Shown one piece after another: positions 1 through 5,242 of a stretch of 5,242 bases of DNA. Within the stretch, counting starts at the first letter, position 1; every line of letters begins with the position of its first letter. This stretch comes from Bacillota bacterium (GTDB lineage Bacteria > Bacillota > UBA4882 > UBA8346), in the NCBI GenBank assembly GCA_023436305.1, contig JAEZJQ010000098.1, positions 1 through 5,242 of the forward strand, in the 5' to 3' direction. Under the pieces are notes generated by a model, which ran no database searches, was not told where the DNA came from, and saw only the letters and a program-made list of their open reading frames with translations. Position numbers and translations under genes: made by a program.

Positions 1-1222
1 ATTTACCGGTTATTTGACGCCGGATGATTGCGCCTACCGGCACTGCTTGACTCACCGGAAAATAAATCCGGTGGCCATTATGCGCCACCTCTACTTTAAA
101 CCCTTCTTCACCGGTCATTTGAGCCGCATCGAGCTGAATCATTCCTTCCGGAAGCAAAAGCTCAATAAAGTCGTCCCCGGCAAGCCGGTTTCGGACCCCG
201 GCCAAAATACGGCCGGCTTCCGGTTCATAATCCAGTACAATCCCAATCAGCTCATGGGTTTGAATATATTTGATATCCGGACTGATTTCATTAACTTTCG
301 GATCGTCCGCGAAATAAAATCCGGTAGTATAACTCCGGTTCGATATTTCCCCCAGTTCCGCCAGCCATTCCGGACGGCATTGAAATTTTAGGGGGTTTTT
401 TATCAACTCGGCGATTGCCTGGTGGTAAACCCGGGTAACCACTGCTACATAATAGGCCGATTTCATCCGGCCCTCCACCTTCAAGGCCGCAACTCCCGCC
501 CGCCAAATTTCCGGTAAATATTCAATCATACACAAGTCCTTGGAACTCAGCAAATAGCTGTAACGTCCATCTTCTTCCAGGATGAACGGATCTCCCGGCC
601 GGGTTTTTTCGACAAGCAAGTGTTCCCAACGGCAGGGATGAGTACATTCTCCATGGTTTGAACTGCGTCCGGTCCGCAGCGCCGACAAAAAGCACCGGCC
701 CGAATAAGCCATGCACATGGCTCCGTGAACAAATAATTCCAGTTCCACTTCGGGAACCAATCCGGCAATCTCCGCCACTTCCCGCAAATTCAATTCCCGG
801 GCCGGGACGATCCGTTTTACTCCCTGATCTCTCCAGAAACGCACCGCCTCCACATTGGTGGTATTGGCCTGGGTGCTTAAATGCACCGCCAAATCCGGGG
901 CCGCTTTTTGTACCATACGTAACATACCCGGTTCCGAAACAATGACCGCGTCGGCTCTTAGTTCCGCCAAAGCCTTAACTGTGGATTCGGCGCCGGCCAG
1001 ATCGCGATTCCCGGCAAAAATATTCAATGCGGCGTATACCTTGACCCCTTTTTGATGGGCTGTTTCAATTCCAGCCGCTAAACCGGCAATATCAAACTCC
1101 GCCCCCCTCGCCCTAAGACTTAAGCCTGATACGCCAACATATACCGCATTCGCGCCGTATAAAACCGCCGTCCGTAATTTCTCCAAATTCCCTGCGGGGA
1201 TAACTAATTCAGGTTGTTTCAT
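1..1222 (-). CDS. Peptidase U32 family protein, TrhP/YrrO-like (probable tRNA hydroxylation protein), partial at left edge
   Basis: The frame is open from the ATG at 1222-1220 to the window edge, giving 407 residues with no stop; the last full codon is 2-4. The U32 signature lies at residues 162-180 (E162-L-F then G167-A-M-C170, G175-R-C177, S180). A second cysteine pair, C193 and C197, sits in GECTHPCR. These four cysteines match those that bind an Fe-S cluster in TrhP-type U32 proteins. Other family landmarks are STQAN (116-120), SKDLC (227-231), KVEGRMKS (248-255) and YTTGF (298-302). Residues from about 325 onward fit the U32 C-terminal domain, so few residues are probably missing. The start is fixed by the family-typical opening (PEL then PAGN) and by an in-frame stop seven codons upstream; GAGGT lies only 3 bases before the ATG. 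Known for the family: E. coli TrhP and B. subtilis YrrN/YrrO hydroxylate U34 of tRNA using prephenate; RlhA, UbiU/UbiV and collagenase-like PrtC are relatives. Inference: a YrrO-type RNA-modifying protein rather than a protease. Confidence 0.93.
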   Translation of the reverse strand, partial: MKQPELVIPAGNLEKLRTAVLYGANAVYVGVSGLSLRARGAEFDIAGLAAGIETAHQKGVKVYAALNIFAGNRDLAGAESTVKALAELRADAVIVSEPGMLRMVQKAAPDLAVHLSTQANTTNVEAVRFWRDQGVKRIVPARELNLREVAEIAGLVPEVELELFVHGAMCMAYSGRCFLSALRTGRSSNHGECTHPCRWEHLLVEKTRPGDPFILEEDGRYSYLLSSKDLCMIEYLPEIWRAGVAALKVEGRMKSAYYVAVVTRVYHQAIAELIKNPLKFQCRPEWLAELGEISNRSYTTGFYFADDPKVNEISPDIKYIQTHELIGIVLDYEPEAGRILAGVRNRLAGDDFIELLLPEGMIQLDAAQMTGEEGFKVEVAHNGHRIYFPVSQAVPVGAIIRRQITGK

Positions 1223-1253
1223 GATACCTCGAAATAATTATTAAATATTAATT

Positions 1254-1276
1254 GCCCAGCCATCAGAAGGCTGGGC
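1254..1276. other. GC-rich hairpin between the DUF255 and U32 genes
   Basis: An exact 8-bp inverted repeat (GCCCAGCC / GGCTGGGC) encloses a 7-base loop. It lies about 100 bases after the DUF255 stop and 31 bases before the U32 start. Read on the minus strand it is followed by AATTAATATTT, which is not a proper U-tract; on the plus strand it is followed, after five bases, by TTTTT. It could be a weak terminator for the DUF255 transcript, or a structured element in the U32 leader if the promoter at 1318-1345 is used. The sequence alone does not decide. Confidence 0.6.
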
Positions 1277-1317
1277 GAAGATTTTTACAAATAAAATATA
1301 TCATATTCCTTGATTTT

Positions 1318-1345
1318 TTTATAGCTGTGCCGTAATAAATTTCAA
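1318..1345 (-). promoter_or_regulatory. Candidate sigma-A-type promoter for the U32 gene
   Basis: On the minus strand, TTGAAA (1345-1340) and TATAAA (1323-1318) are separated by 16 bases. Each hexamer matches the housekeeping consensus at five of six positions. It lies just past the end of the DUF255 gene and would start transcription near 1311, giving a leader of about 90 bases that contains the hairpin at 1254-1276. A separate promoter here would uncouple U32 from the upstream DUF255 operon. The local sequence is AT-rich, so a chance match is possible. Confidence 0.5.
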
Positions 1346-1375
1346 TCCCCCTAAAACGAAACGGGTCACGCCGCG

Positions 1376-3469
1376 CTATACGCCATCCATTTCCACCCCG
1401 CCTTTAAACTGGGTTAAAATGGTATATAAATCCTCCCAATCCGTAACCGGGGGTAAACATCGAAAATCCGAGCATACATAACAAGCCGGTTGATTATTGA
1501 CCGTAACCCGGCCGTTCAACAATGCCCGGGCAGGATGAGCATCCAACTGTTTGGCTTCATTTTTCCAAGCCACCACCCGGTAGGGAATGAAATACTTGCG
1601 AAGCCTGGCCAACATCTCCGGGAGAGCCGCTCCTTCACTGACAAAGGTGAACTCTTTAAAACGCTGATAATAAATGTCCAAAGCCCCGATCAGAGACCCA
1701 TATCCCCAGATATTTTGGGCCATTTCCGCTCCATAGGCTTGTAGGATCAGTTCCGCCTCCCGGTTCAAATCCTCTTCACCGCCCAGCACCGCCAGGCGCA
1801 TTAAATTCTCACAATGGACGGCCACCCCGCTTGGAATCGCCTGATCATGCCCGGAAAAAGGCCGGGCGACTAAATCCTCACCGGTTTCTTCCGTCAAATA
1901 ATAGTGTCCCCCCGGACTCCCAAAGCGCCGGATTGCTTCCCGGGTCAGCCTGAGACTTTGCTCCAGCCAATATTCGTTGAAATCGGCTTCGTATAGATTG
2001 AGTAACCCCGCGGCCAGAAAAGCGTAATCATCGAGAAAAGCCGCTATTTTCGCTTGCCCGTCTTTATAAATTCTGGCCAGATTGCCGTCCGCAAGCCGCA
2101 TCGAGTTCAGAATAAATTCGGCGGCCTTTTTGGCGCTACGGTAATCCAGCGGATTGGCGGTGACTTGGTAGGTATACGCATATGCTCCAATCATCAAACC
2201 ATTCCAACCGGCAATCACTTTTTCATCCCGGAACGGTTTCACCCGGCTTTCCCGGGTAGCCAACAGGATTGTTTTCGCTTGATTCAGTTTCTTGCGGAAC
2301 TCCGGGGTCGCCAAATCCTTCTCATCCCGGGCGGCATTCGAAGCCTCTTCCAAGCGGTTTAAAATATTCCGTCCTTCAAAATTCCCTTCCGGGGTGACCC
2401 GGTAATAATCCATTACCGCTTTAGCAAACTCCGGCTCCAACAGCCCTTCGATCTCATCATAATCCCACAGATAATATTTCCCTTCCCCACCCTCGCTGTC
2501 CGCGTCCTGAGTCGCGTAAAAACCACCTTCGGGAGCCGTCATCTCCCGCCGCACATAATCGCCGGTGGCTTGAATGACGTTTTTAAATTCCTCATCCCCG
2601 GTTATTTGATAAGCCATGGTGTACAGCTTTAATAATTGGGCATTATCATAGAGCATTTTTTCAAAATGCGGCGTCAGCCACCCGGCATCGGTAGCATAAC
2701 GATGAAACCCTCCCCCCAGTTGATCATAAATACCACCCCGGGCCATCTGTCGCAAACTAAACAAGGCCAAATCCGCCTCCGCCTGTTTTCCGTGGTGTAT
2801 ACCCACCCGTAGCAGCAGTTGTAAGAGACCTGGATTCGGAAATTTGGGCGCGCCGTTGAAACCGCCGTGTCTACGGTCCACGATACCGCTTAACTCGTCA
2901 ATTGCTTTCACGGCTAAATCCCGTCCCGGTAAATTACCGTTCGACCCGGTAGTAATAGGGATACCTGAGTGTAAGATTTCAGTTAATTCCCGGCCGGCCG
3001 CATGAATTTTCTCCCGCTCCTGATCCCATTTGACATGAATTGCTTCCAAAAGATCCGGAAAACTTATCCGCCCATACTTGGATACCGGCGGGAAATAAGT
3101 GCCCCCGAAAAAGGGCCGCTTTTCACGATCCAAAAACACGGTTAACGGCCACCCTCCCTGCCCAGTCATAGCCTGGACGGCATGCTGATAAATCTGGTCG
3201 ATATCCGGCCGTTCCTCCCGGTCAACCTTGATATTGACAAAAAAACGATTCATCAATCCGGCAATCCCTTGGTCTTCAAAGCTTTCCTGTTCCATCACAT
3301 GACACCAATGGCAACTTGAATATCCAATACTTACCAACAATGGCATGTCTCTTTTCTGAGCTTCAGTAAATGCTTCTTCGCCCCATGGATACCAGTCAAC
3401 CGGATTGTGGGCGTGTTGTTGTAAATAAGGACTGGTCTCGTTGACTAAACGGTTTACAGTTCGATTCAT
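1376..3469 (-). CDS. DUF255 / YyaL-SPATA20 family protein: thioredoxin-like domain plus alpha/alpha-barrel domain
   Basis: A complete 697-residue gene of normal family length. The first ~165 residues form the DUF255 thioredoxin-like domain, opening with the family hallmark NETSPYL (10-16) and NPVDWYPWG (22-30). The redox motif C53-H-W-C56 is intact. VDREERPD (82-89), GQGGWP (103-108) and GGTYFPP (122-128) follow. The rest resembles six-hairpin glycosidase/epimerase barrels: APKFP (207-211), GGGFHRYATD (252-261), HFEKMLYDNAQL (268-279), QDADSEGGEGKYYLW (321-335), DEKVIAGWNGLM (415-426) and DDYAF (480-484). A C-terminal YVC(5)C-x-P motif lies at 664-673. No signal peptide is seen, so it is probably cytosolic. 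Family members (B. subtilis YyaL, human SPATA20) have no firmly established reaction; a redox or sugar-related role is only inferred from the folds. It starts 21 bases after the 164-residue membrane protein gene; GAGGA lies 12 bases before the ATG, so the two are probably co-transcribed. Base composition is like the U32 gene and unlike the small genes upstream. Confidence 0.95.
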   Translation of the reverse strand: MNRTVNRLVNETSPYLQQHAHNPVDWYPWGEEAFTEAQKRDMPLLVSIGYSSCHWCHVMEQESFEDQGIAGLMNRFFVNIKVDREERPDIDQIYQHAVQAMTGQGGWPLTVFLDREKRPFFGGTYFPPVSKYGRISFPDLLEAIHVKWDQEREKIHAAGRELTEILHSGIPITTGSNGNLPGRDLAVKAIDELSGIVDRRHGGFNGAPKFPNPGLLQLLLRVGIHHGKQAEADLALFSLRQMARGGIYDQLGGGFHRYATDAGWLTPHFEKMLYDNAQLLKLYTMAYQITGDEEFKNVIQATGDYVRREMTAPEGGFYATQDADSEGGEGKYYLWDYDEIEGLLEPEFAKAVMDYYRVTPEGNFEGRNILNRLEEASNAARDEKDLATPEFRKKLNQAKTILLATRESRVKPFRDEKVIAGWNGLMIGAYAYTYQVTANPLDYRSAKKAAEFILNSMRLADGNLARIYKDGQAKIAAFLDDYAFLAAGLLNLYEADFNEYWLEQSLRLTREAIRRFGSPGGHYYLTEETGEDLVARPFSGHDQAIPSGVAVHCENLMRLAVLGGEEDLNREAELILQAYGAEMAQNIWGYGSLIGALDIYYQRFKEFTFVSEGAALPEMLARLRKYFIPYRVVAWKNEAKQLDAHPARALLNGRVTVNNQPACYVCSDFRCLPPVTDWEDLYTILTQFKGGVEMDGV

Positions 3470-3490
3470 AGCCTGTAATATTCCTCTTCA

Positions 3491-3985
3491 TTATCTTTTA
3501 TTATTTCCAGAACTCCATTCATTACTTTTCGCCAAATAGCTCGTTTTTAGAAAAACCCAGGCAATAAAAGTCCACCACCCCAGGAAGATCAAGTAACTGA
3601 CAACGGGATAAAACCACGGTCTATAATCAAACAATCCGGCGTTGTGAACAATCAAGCCATAACCTACACTGTAAGCGGCAAAAGTAGGGACATAAATATA
3701 TAATGGAATCCCTTTTCTCGGCAAAAAGTAAAGAAAAAGCGTTACTGTAAAAGTCCAACTGGGAGGTGATAAAAAATTTTGACCCAAAACATTAAATATG
3801 CCTTGATTTTTAAACCACATAATTTTCAAGAGGTTTTGAAATAAACCTACAACTAACATATCCCCAAGTCCTCCGAGCAAAAAACCGTATATCAAATATT
3901 CCTTATAATCTTTTTTGGGGATATAAATGAGAGATAAACTAAACACTATCACTAAATATACTGGATAAAACAAGGTAGCAGCCAT
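3491..3985 (-). CDS. Small membrane protein, five predicted spans (164 aa), function unknown
   Basis: I do not recognise a named family. The protein is strongly hydrophobic with about five membrane segments, near residues 2-22, 31-53, 72-89, 92-113 and 123-146, and ends in a short polar tail (K147 to R164). Aromatic residues crowd the last span (WWTFIAW, 137-143). There is no cysteine and no obvious catalytic motif. GGGGAG (3995-3990) lies four bases before the ATG, a strong though close ribosome binding site. The gene directly precedes the intact DUF255 gene and likely forms an operon with it. It is AT-rich compared with that gene. Its C-terminal span is clearly related to the partial protein at 5101-5242 (12 of 21 positions identical from VS to KT plus one), so this is one member of a local paralogous set. 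A structural or transport role at the membrane is possible but not shown. Confidence 0.85.
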   Translation of the reverse strand: MAATLFYPVYLVIVFSLSLIYIPKKDYKEYLIYGFLLGGLGDMLVVGLFQNLLKIMWFKNQGIFNVLGQNFLSPPSWTFTVTLFLYFLPRKGIPLYIYVPTFAAYSVGYGLIVHNAGLFDYRPWFYPVVSYLIFLGWWTFIAWVFLKTSYLAKSNEWSSGNNKR

Positions 3986-4074
3986 AAAACTCCCCTATTT
4001 TCATTAATAAAAGAAGTTTTTCCTTTTTTTAGATAAAGTATTCTCCATAAGAAAATTCAATTTATTTTTATCCA

Positions 4075-4282
4075 TTAATTTTCAATAGTGTCTTTAGCAT
4101 CCATGGCACCAGTGGTAGGCGGAATAGCCACAGGTGAGCAAAATTGGTTTATCTTCCGCTTTTGCTTTTTGAAAGGCTTCGTCACCCCAAGAATACCAGT
4201 CGACCGGGTTATAGGCGCGCTGGAGAAGATAAGGGCTGGTCTCATGAATAAGTCTATTAACTTTAATTAATGAATTTTCCAT
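4075..4282 (-). pseudogene. Truncated DUF255 gene fused to the tail of a small ORF
   Basis: The ATG at 4282-4280 is preceded by AGGAG with 8 bases between, and opens a clear DUF255 N-terminus: VNRLIHETSPYL (8-19), NPVDWYSWGDEAF (25-37), DKPILL (44-49), GYS (52-54), HWCH (57-60). A GTG three codons further up is in frame but overlaps the ribosome binding site, so the ATG is preferred. The frame stops at 4096-4094 after 62 residues, where the family runs to about 700. The first cysteine of CxxC is replaced by Tyr56, leaving YHWC. From about 4125 downward the DNA instead matches the middle of the small ORF at 4795-4968: 34 of 40 bases, ungapped, and further with a 2-base gap. In that other frame it reads IP-x-x-TG-x-M-x-AKDTI until a stop at 4077-4075. 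Inference: a deletion joined a second DUF255 gene to a second copy of the small ORF. A 62-residue peptide could still be made, but without the redox motif. It begins 39 bases after the 147-residue gene. Confidence 0.82.
4086..4125. repeat. 40-bp imperfect direct repeat, copy A
   Basis: Matches 4866-4905 at 34 of 40 bases without gaps, at a constant offset of 780. Similarity continues to lower coordinates (CCATTAATTTT at 4072-4082 against CCATCAATTTT at 4850-4860) after a 2-base indel. In this copy the block is the 3' end of the truncated DUF255 gene. Confidence 0.85.
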
Positions 4283-4290
4283 TTCAAGCA

Positions 4291-4295
4291 CTCCT
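4291..4295 (-). promoter_or_regulatory. Ribosome binding site of the truncated DUF255 gene
   Basis: AGGAG on the minus strand, 8 bases before the ATG at 4282. It decides that ATG against the in-frame GTG at 4291-4289, which overlaps it. Its good state shows that the 5' end of the broken gene has not decayed. Confidence 0.7.
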
Positions 4296-4321
4296 AAAGT
4301 AGATTAAGTTTGAAATATTAA

Positions 4322-4765
4322 TTATGTTTTCAGTTGACTATCAAACCATTTTAGACAATAGCCCAGCGATAGCCCCCAAATAGTCGCCATTAGAAAGTTT
4401 ATGATTGCAGTTTTTCCGGGTATAATTATGAGACCTGGCACTTTAAACAAAACTGTGAGTGCAAAAGCAAAAAACCAAAAAGCTATACTGAACACCCAAC
4501 TTTTTAATAAATAGTTGGCACTGGATATCTGGGGAATAATATACGCGAAGATAACTCCCAACATACCACACACAAAGAAAACTGCTACTGTGGACACTAC
4601 TTCTTCCATGAGATTAATGCTTTGTCGACCAAAAATAAAAATTGCGGCAAAATTAGCCCACCGAAGTGTAGTCCATTTTAACGAAATTGCGATGTGTGCA
4701 AAAATAAAAGTCGGTATCCCCGCTATTATTCCTGACAGAAAACCTCTTGTGAATCTGTCTTTCAA
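4322..4765 (-). CDS. Small membrane protein, four or five spans (147 aa), TTG start, function unknown
   Basis: A hydrophobic protein with membrane segments near residues 8-28, 56-78, 86-107 and 117-137, and a less hydrophobic stretch at 36-47. The N-terminus is positively charged (KDRFTRG), so it probably faces the cytoplasm. Conserved-looking stretches are TTLRWANFAAIFIFG (32-46) and FAYIIPQISSANYLLK (73-88). From memory of similar uncharacterised Clostridia proteins I think this is a recurring family of about 145 residues, but I cannot name it. The start is TTG at 4765-4763, supported by AAGGGGTGAT just upstream with 7 bases from AGGGG to TTG; no ATG is better placed. It begins 29 bases after the small ORF at 4795-4968 and ends 39 bases before the broken DUF255 gene, so all three could share a transcript. 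No clear similarity to the 164-residue neighbour is seen beyond hydrophobicity. Confidence 0.83.
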   Translation of the reverse strand: MKDRFTRGFLSGIIAGIPTFIFAHIAISLKWTTLRWANFAAIFIFGRQSINLMEEVVSTVAVFFVCGMLGVIFAYIIPQISSANYLLKSWVFSIAFWFFAFALTVLFKVPGLIIIPGKTAIINFLMATIWGLSLGYCLKWFDSQLKT

Positions 4766-4772
4766 GATATCA

Positions 4773-4777
4773 CCCCT
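4773..4777 (-). promoter_or_regulatory. Ribosome binding site supporting the TTG start of the 147-aa gene
   Basis: AGGGG within AAGGGGTGAT on the minus strand, 7 bases before TTG. Strong complementarity to the 16S 3' end and normal spacing make TTG the best start. Confidence 0.65.
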
Positions 4778-4794
4778 TCAATTTACCCAATATT

Positions 4795-4968
4795 TTAACC
4801 AAAAGTGACTTCAATATGAAGTTCATCGAAACTATGATGCCTATTCTTCCCATCAATTTTGGAAATGGTGTCTTTAGCAATCATGCCACCAGTGGCAGAC
4901 GGAATGTACAATACTAACCAATAAAGTATACCCCAAAACAATTCAACGTTCTTCGTAAAACGGGTCAT
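4795..4968 (-). CDS. Small single-span protein (57 aa), unknown
   Basis: The frame runs from ATG (4968-4966) to TAA (4797-4795). The protein begins MTRFTKNVELFWG, has one hydrophobic segment at about 8-23 (VELFWGILYWLVLYIP), then SATGGMIAKDTISK (24-37), and a polar tail rich in His, Asp and Glu (KNRHHSFDELHIEVTFG, 41-57). Arg3 and Lys6 ahead of the span suggest the tail lies outside the cell. No named family is recognised. For the gene: a plausible membrane topology, a protein-like charged tail, tight spacing to the 147-residue gene, and a second decayed copy of its middle at 4075-4125. Against it: no good ribosome binding site (only AAAG beside the ATG; GAAGAG is about 16 bases away). In another frame, bases 4883-4924 read LLVSI, S, CHW and H, like the DUF255 active site, so the stretch could be a DUF255 relic or a gene overprinted on one. 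Confidence 0.5.
   Translation of the reverse strand: MTRFTKNVELFWGILYWLVLYIPSATGGMIAKDTISKIDGKNRHHSFDELHIEVTFG
4866..4905. repeat. 40-bp imperfect direct repeat, copy B
   Basis: Partner of 4086-4125 (34 of 40 bases, ungapped). In this copy the block lies inside the 57-residue ORF and codes for YIPSATGGMIAKDT in its frame. The intact DUF255 gene lacks the part after CATG, so the pair is not simply two copies of DUF255. Confidence 0.85.
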
Positions 4969-4987
4969 CTTTAAATAAAAAAAGACT

Positions 4988-5016
4988 CTTCTATCTCACT
5001 GAAGTTTTAATAGCAA
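4988..5016 (-). promoter_or_regulatory. Weak candidate promoter ahead of the small ORF
   Basis: TTGCTA (5016-5011) and TAGAAG (4993-4988) on the minus strand are 17 bases apart; each matches the consensus at four of six positions. It would start a transcript covering the small ORF, the 147-residue gene and the broken DUF255 gene. In a stretch this AT-rich such matches arise easily. The rest of the 132-base gap at 4969-5100 shows no other signal I can support. Confidence 0.22.
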
Positions 5017-5100
5017 AATCTTAAATGAGTTATTGAATATCGTCAGGTATTGAACTGCATTTTATTTTTGGTAGTTTTTAGTAATTCAATCGATACATGA

Positions 5101-5242
5101 TTAAACAATGTTCTTCTTTTCCCTATTAATCCCACCTGTTTTTCTAAAAAACCAAACTGTAAAACCCCACCAGGCTAAAAATATAAAAGGACTCACAAAC
5201 ATAGAAACTGTGGGCTTAAGCACCTCAGATATCCCCAAATTG
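5101..5242 (-). CDS. C-terminal end of a small membrane protein, paralogue of the 164-aa protein (partial at right edge)
   Basis: Forty-six codons are open from the window edge to TAA at 5103-5101. The visible end has a hydrophobic span containing SPFIFLAWWGFTVWFF, then RKTGG and a charged tail ending KKNIV. Aligned with residues 129-149 of the 164-residue protein, 12 of 21 positions agree, in the pattern VS-x-x-IFL-x-WW-x-F-x-x-W-x-F-x-KT. This is too specific for chance between two hydrophobic segments. The start and most of the protein lie outside the window, so length and topology are unknown. It ends 132 bases before the small ORF. Confidence 0.75.
   Translation of the reverse strand, partial: NLGISEVLKPTVSMFVSPFIFLAWWGFTVWFFRKTGGINREKKNIV

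Noticed and set aside
14..1055. Plus-strand reading frames (14-391, 658-945, 855-1055) and short minus-strand ones (291-506, 522-716, 547-768)
   Set aside because: They lie over the U32 gene in other frames, look like low-complexity Pro/Arg/Gly shadows of CCGG-rich coding DNA, and have no ribosome binding sites or recognisable motifs.
1..1222. Suspected frameshifts or a pseudogene, because only short complete reading frames end inside this stretch on the minus strand
   Set aside because: Translation codon by codon from the ATG at 1222 gives 407 continuous residues with every U32 landmark in one frame. The gene simply has no stop inside the window.
1490..2362. Plus-strand frames at 1490-1744 and 2054-2362
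   Set aside because: Antisense to well-conserved parts of the intact DUF255 gene, with no domain or translation signal of their own.
3986..4074. Promoter for the 164-aa gene (TTGAAT, 17 bases, TTTATC on the minus strand)
   Set aside because: The -10 element matches only three of six positions in very AT-rich DNA, so it is not better than chance.
4088..4808. Plus-strand frames at 4088-4270 and 4515-4808
   Set aside because: Antisense to the DUF255 remnant and the 147-aa membrane gene; both minus-strand readings have family similarity or membrane topology plus ribosome binding sites.
4806..4820. Small palindrome ACTTC-AATAT-GAAGT as an operator
   Set aside because: Only a 5-bp stem, and it lies within the coding part of the 57-aa ORF; too short to support a regulatory site.
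4867..4968. Reading this stretch simply as a third DUF255 pseudogene
   Set aside because: The DUF255-like match covers only about 14 residues between two stops, whereas another frame is open for 57 residues and continues through the part shared with 4075-4125. Kept as an alternative in the findings rather than as a feature.
5032..5090. TATTGAA direct repeats and an ATTGAAT/ATTCAAT inverted pair in the gap before the small ORF
   Set aside because: Seven-base AT-rich matches about 45 bases apart are expected by chance here.

Overview
The window reads as part of a Bacillota (Firmicutes) chromosome, most likely from an anaerobic Clostridia-type lineage. This rests on the gene families, the strong purine-rich ribosome binding sites, a TTG start and the small hydrophobic accessory proteins. 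No taxonomic marker gene is present, so the placement is tentative. Every supported gene is on the minus strand, so transcription runs from high to low coordinates.

Two large housekeeping-type genes fill the left two thirds (1-3469). At the left edge, 1-1222 holds nearly all of a U32-family protein of the TrhP/YrrO type (tRNA hydroxylation family), cut off by the window edge near its C-terminus. Between it and the next gene (1223-1375) lie a good sigma-A-like promoter and a GC-rich hairpin. At 1376-3469 is an intact 697-residue DUF255 (YyaL/SPATA20-type) protein with an N-terminal thioredoxin-like domain (CHWC) and an alpha/alpha-barrel body. This left part is rich in G+C and very rich in CCGG.

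The right third (3480-5242) is AT-rich and accessory-looking. In transcription order it holds: the C-terminal end of a small membrane protein (5101-5242); a 57-residue single-span small ORF (4795-4968); a 147-residue membrane protein with a TTG start (4322-4765); a broken DUF255 gene of which only the N-terminus survives (4075-4282); and a 164-residue five-span membrane protein (3491-3985), followed 21 bases later by the intact DUF255 gene. The protein at the right edge is a paralogue of the 164-residue protein.

The most interesting structure is in this right third. The layout looks like two successive modules of small ORF, membrane protein and DUF255. In the upstream module DUF255 is reduced to its first 60 or so codons, and these run straight into a sequence closely resembling the middle of the 57-residue ORF. 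The junction falls in a block where the DUF255 active-site codons and the small ORF are alike in different reading frames. This suggests a microhomology deletion that removed most of a second DUF255 gene. None of the small genes has a function I can name, and I see no defence, CRISPR or transposase genes.
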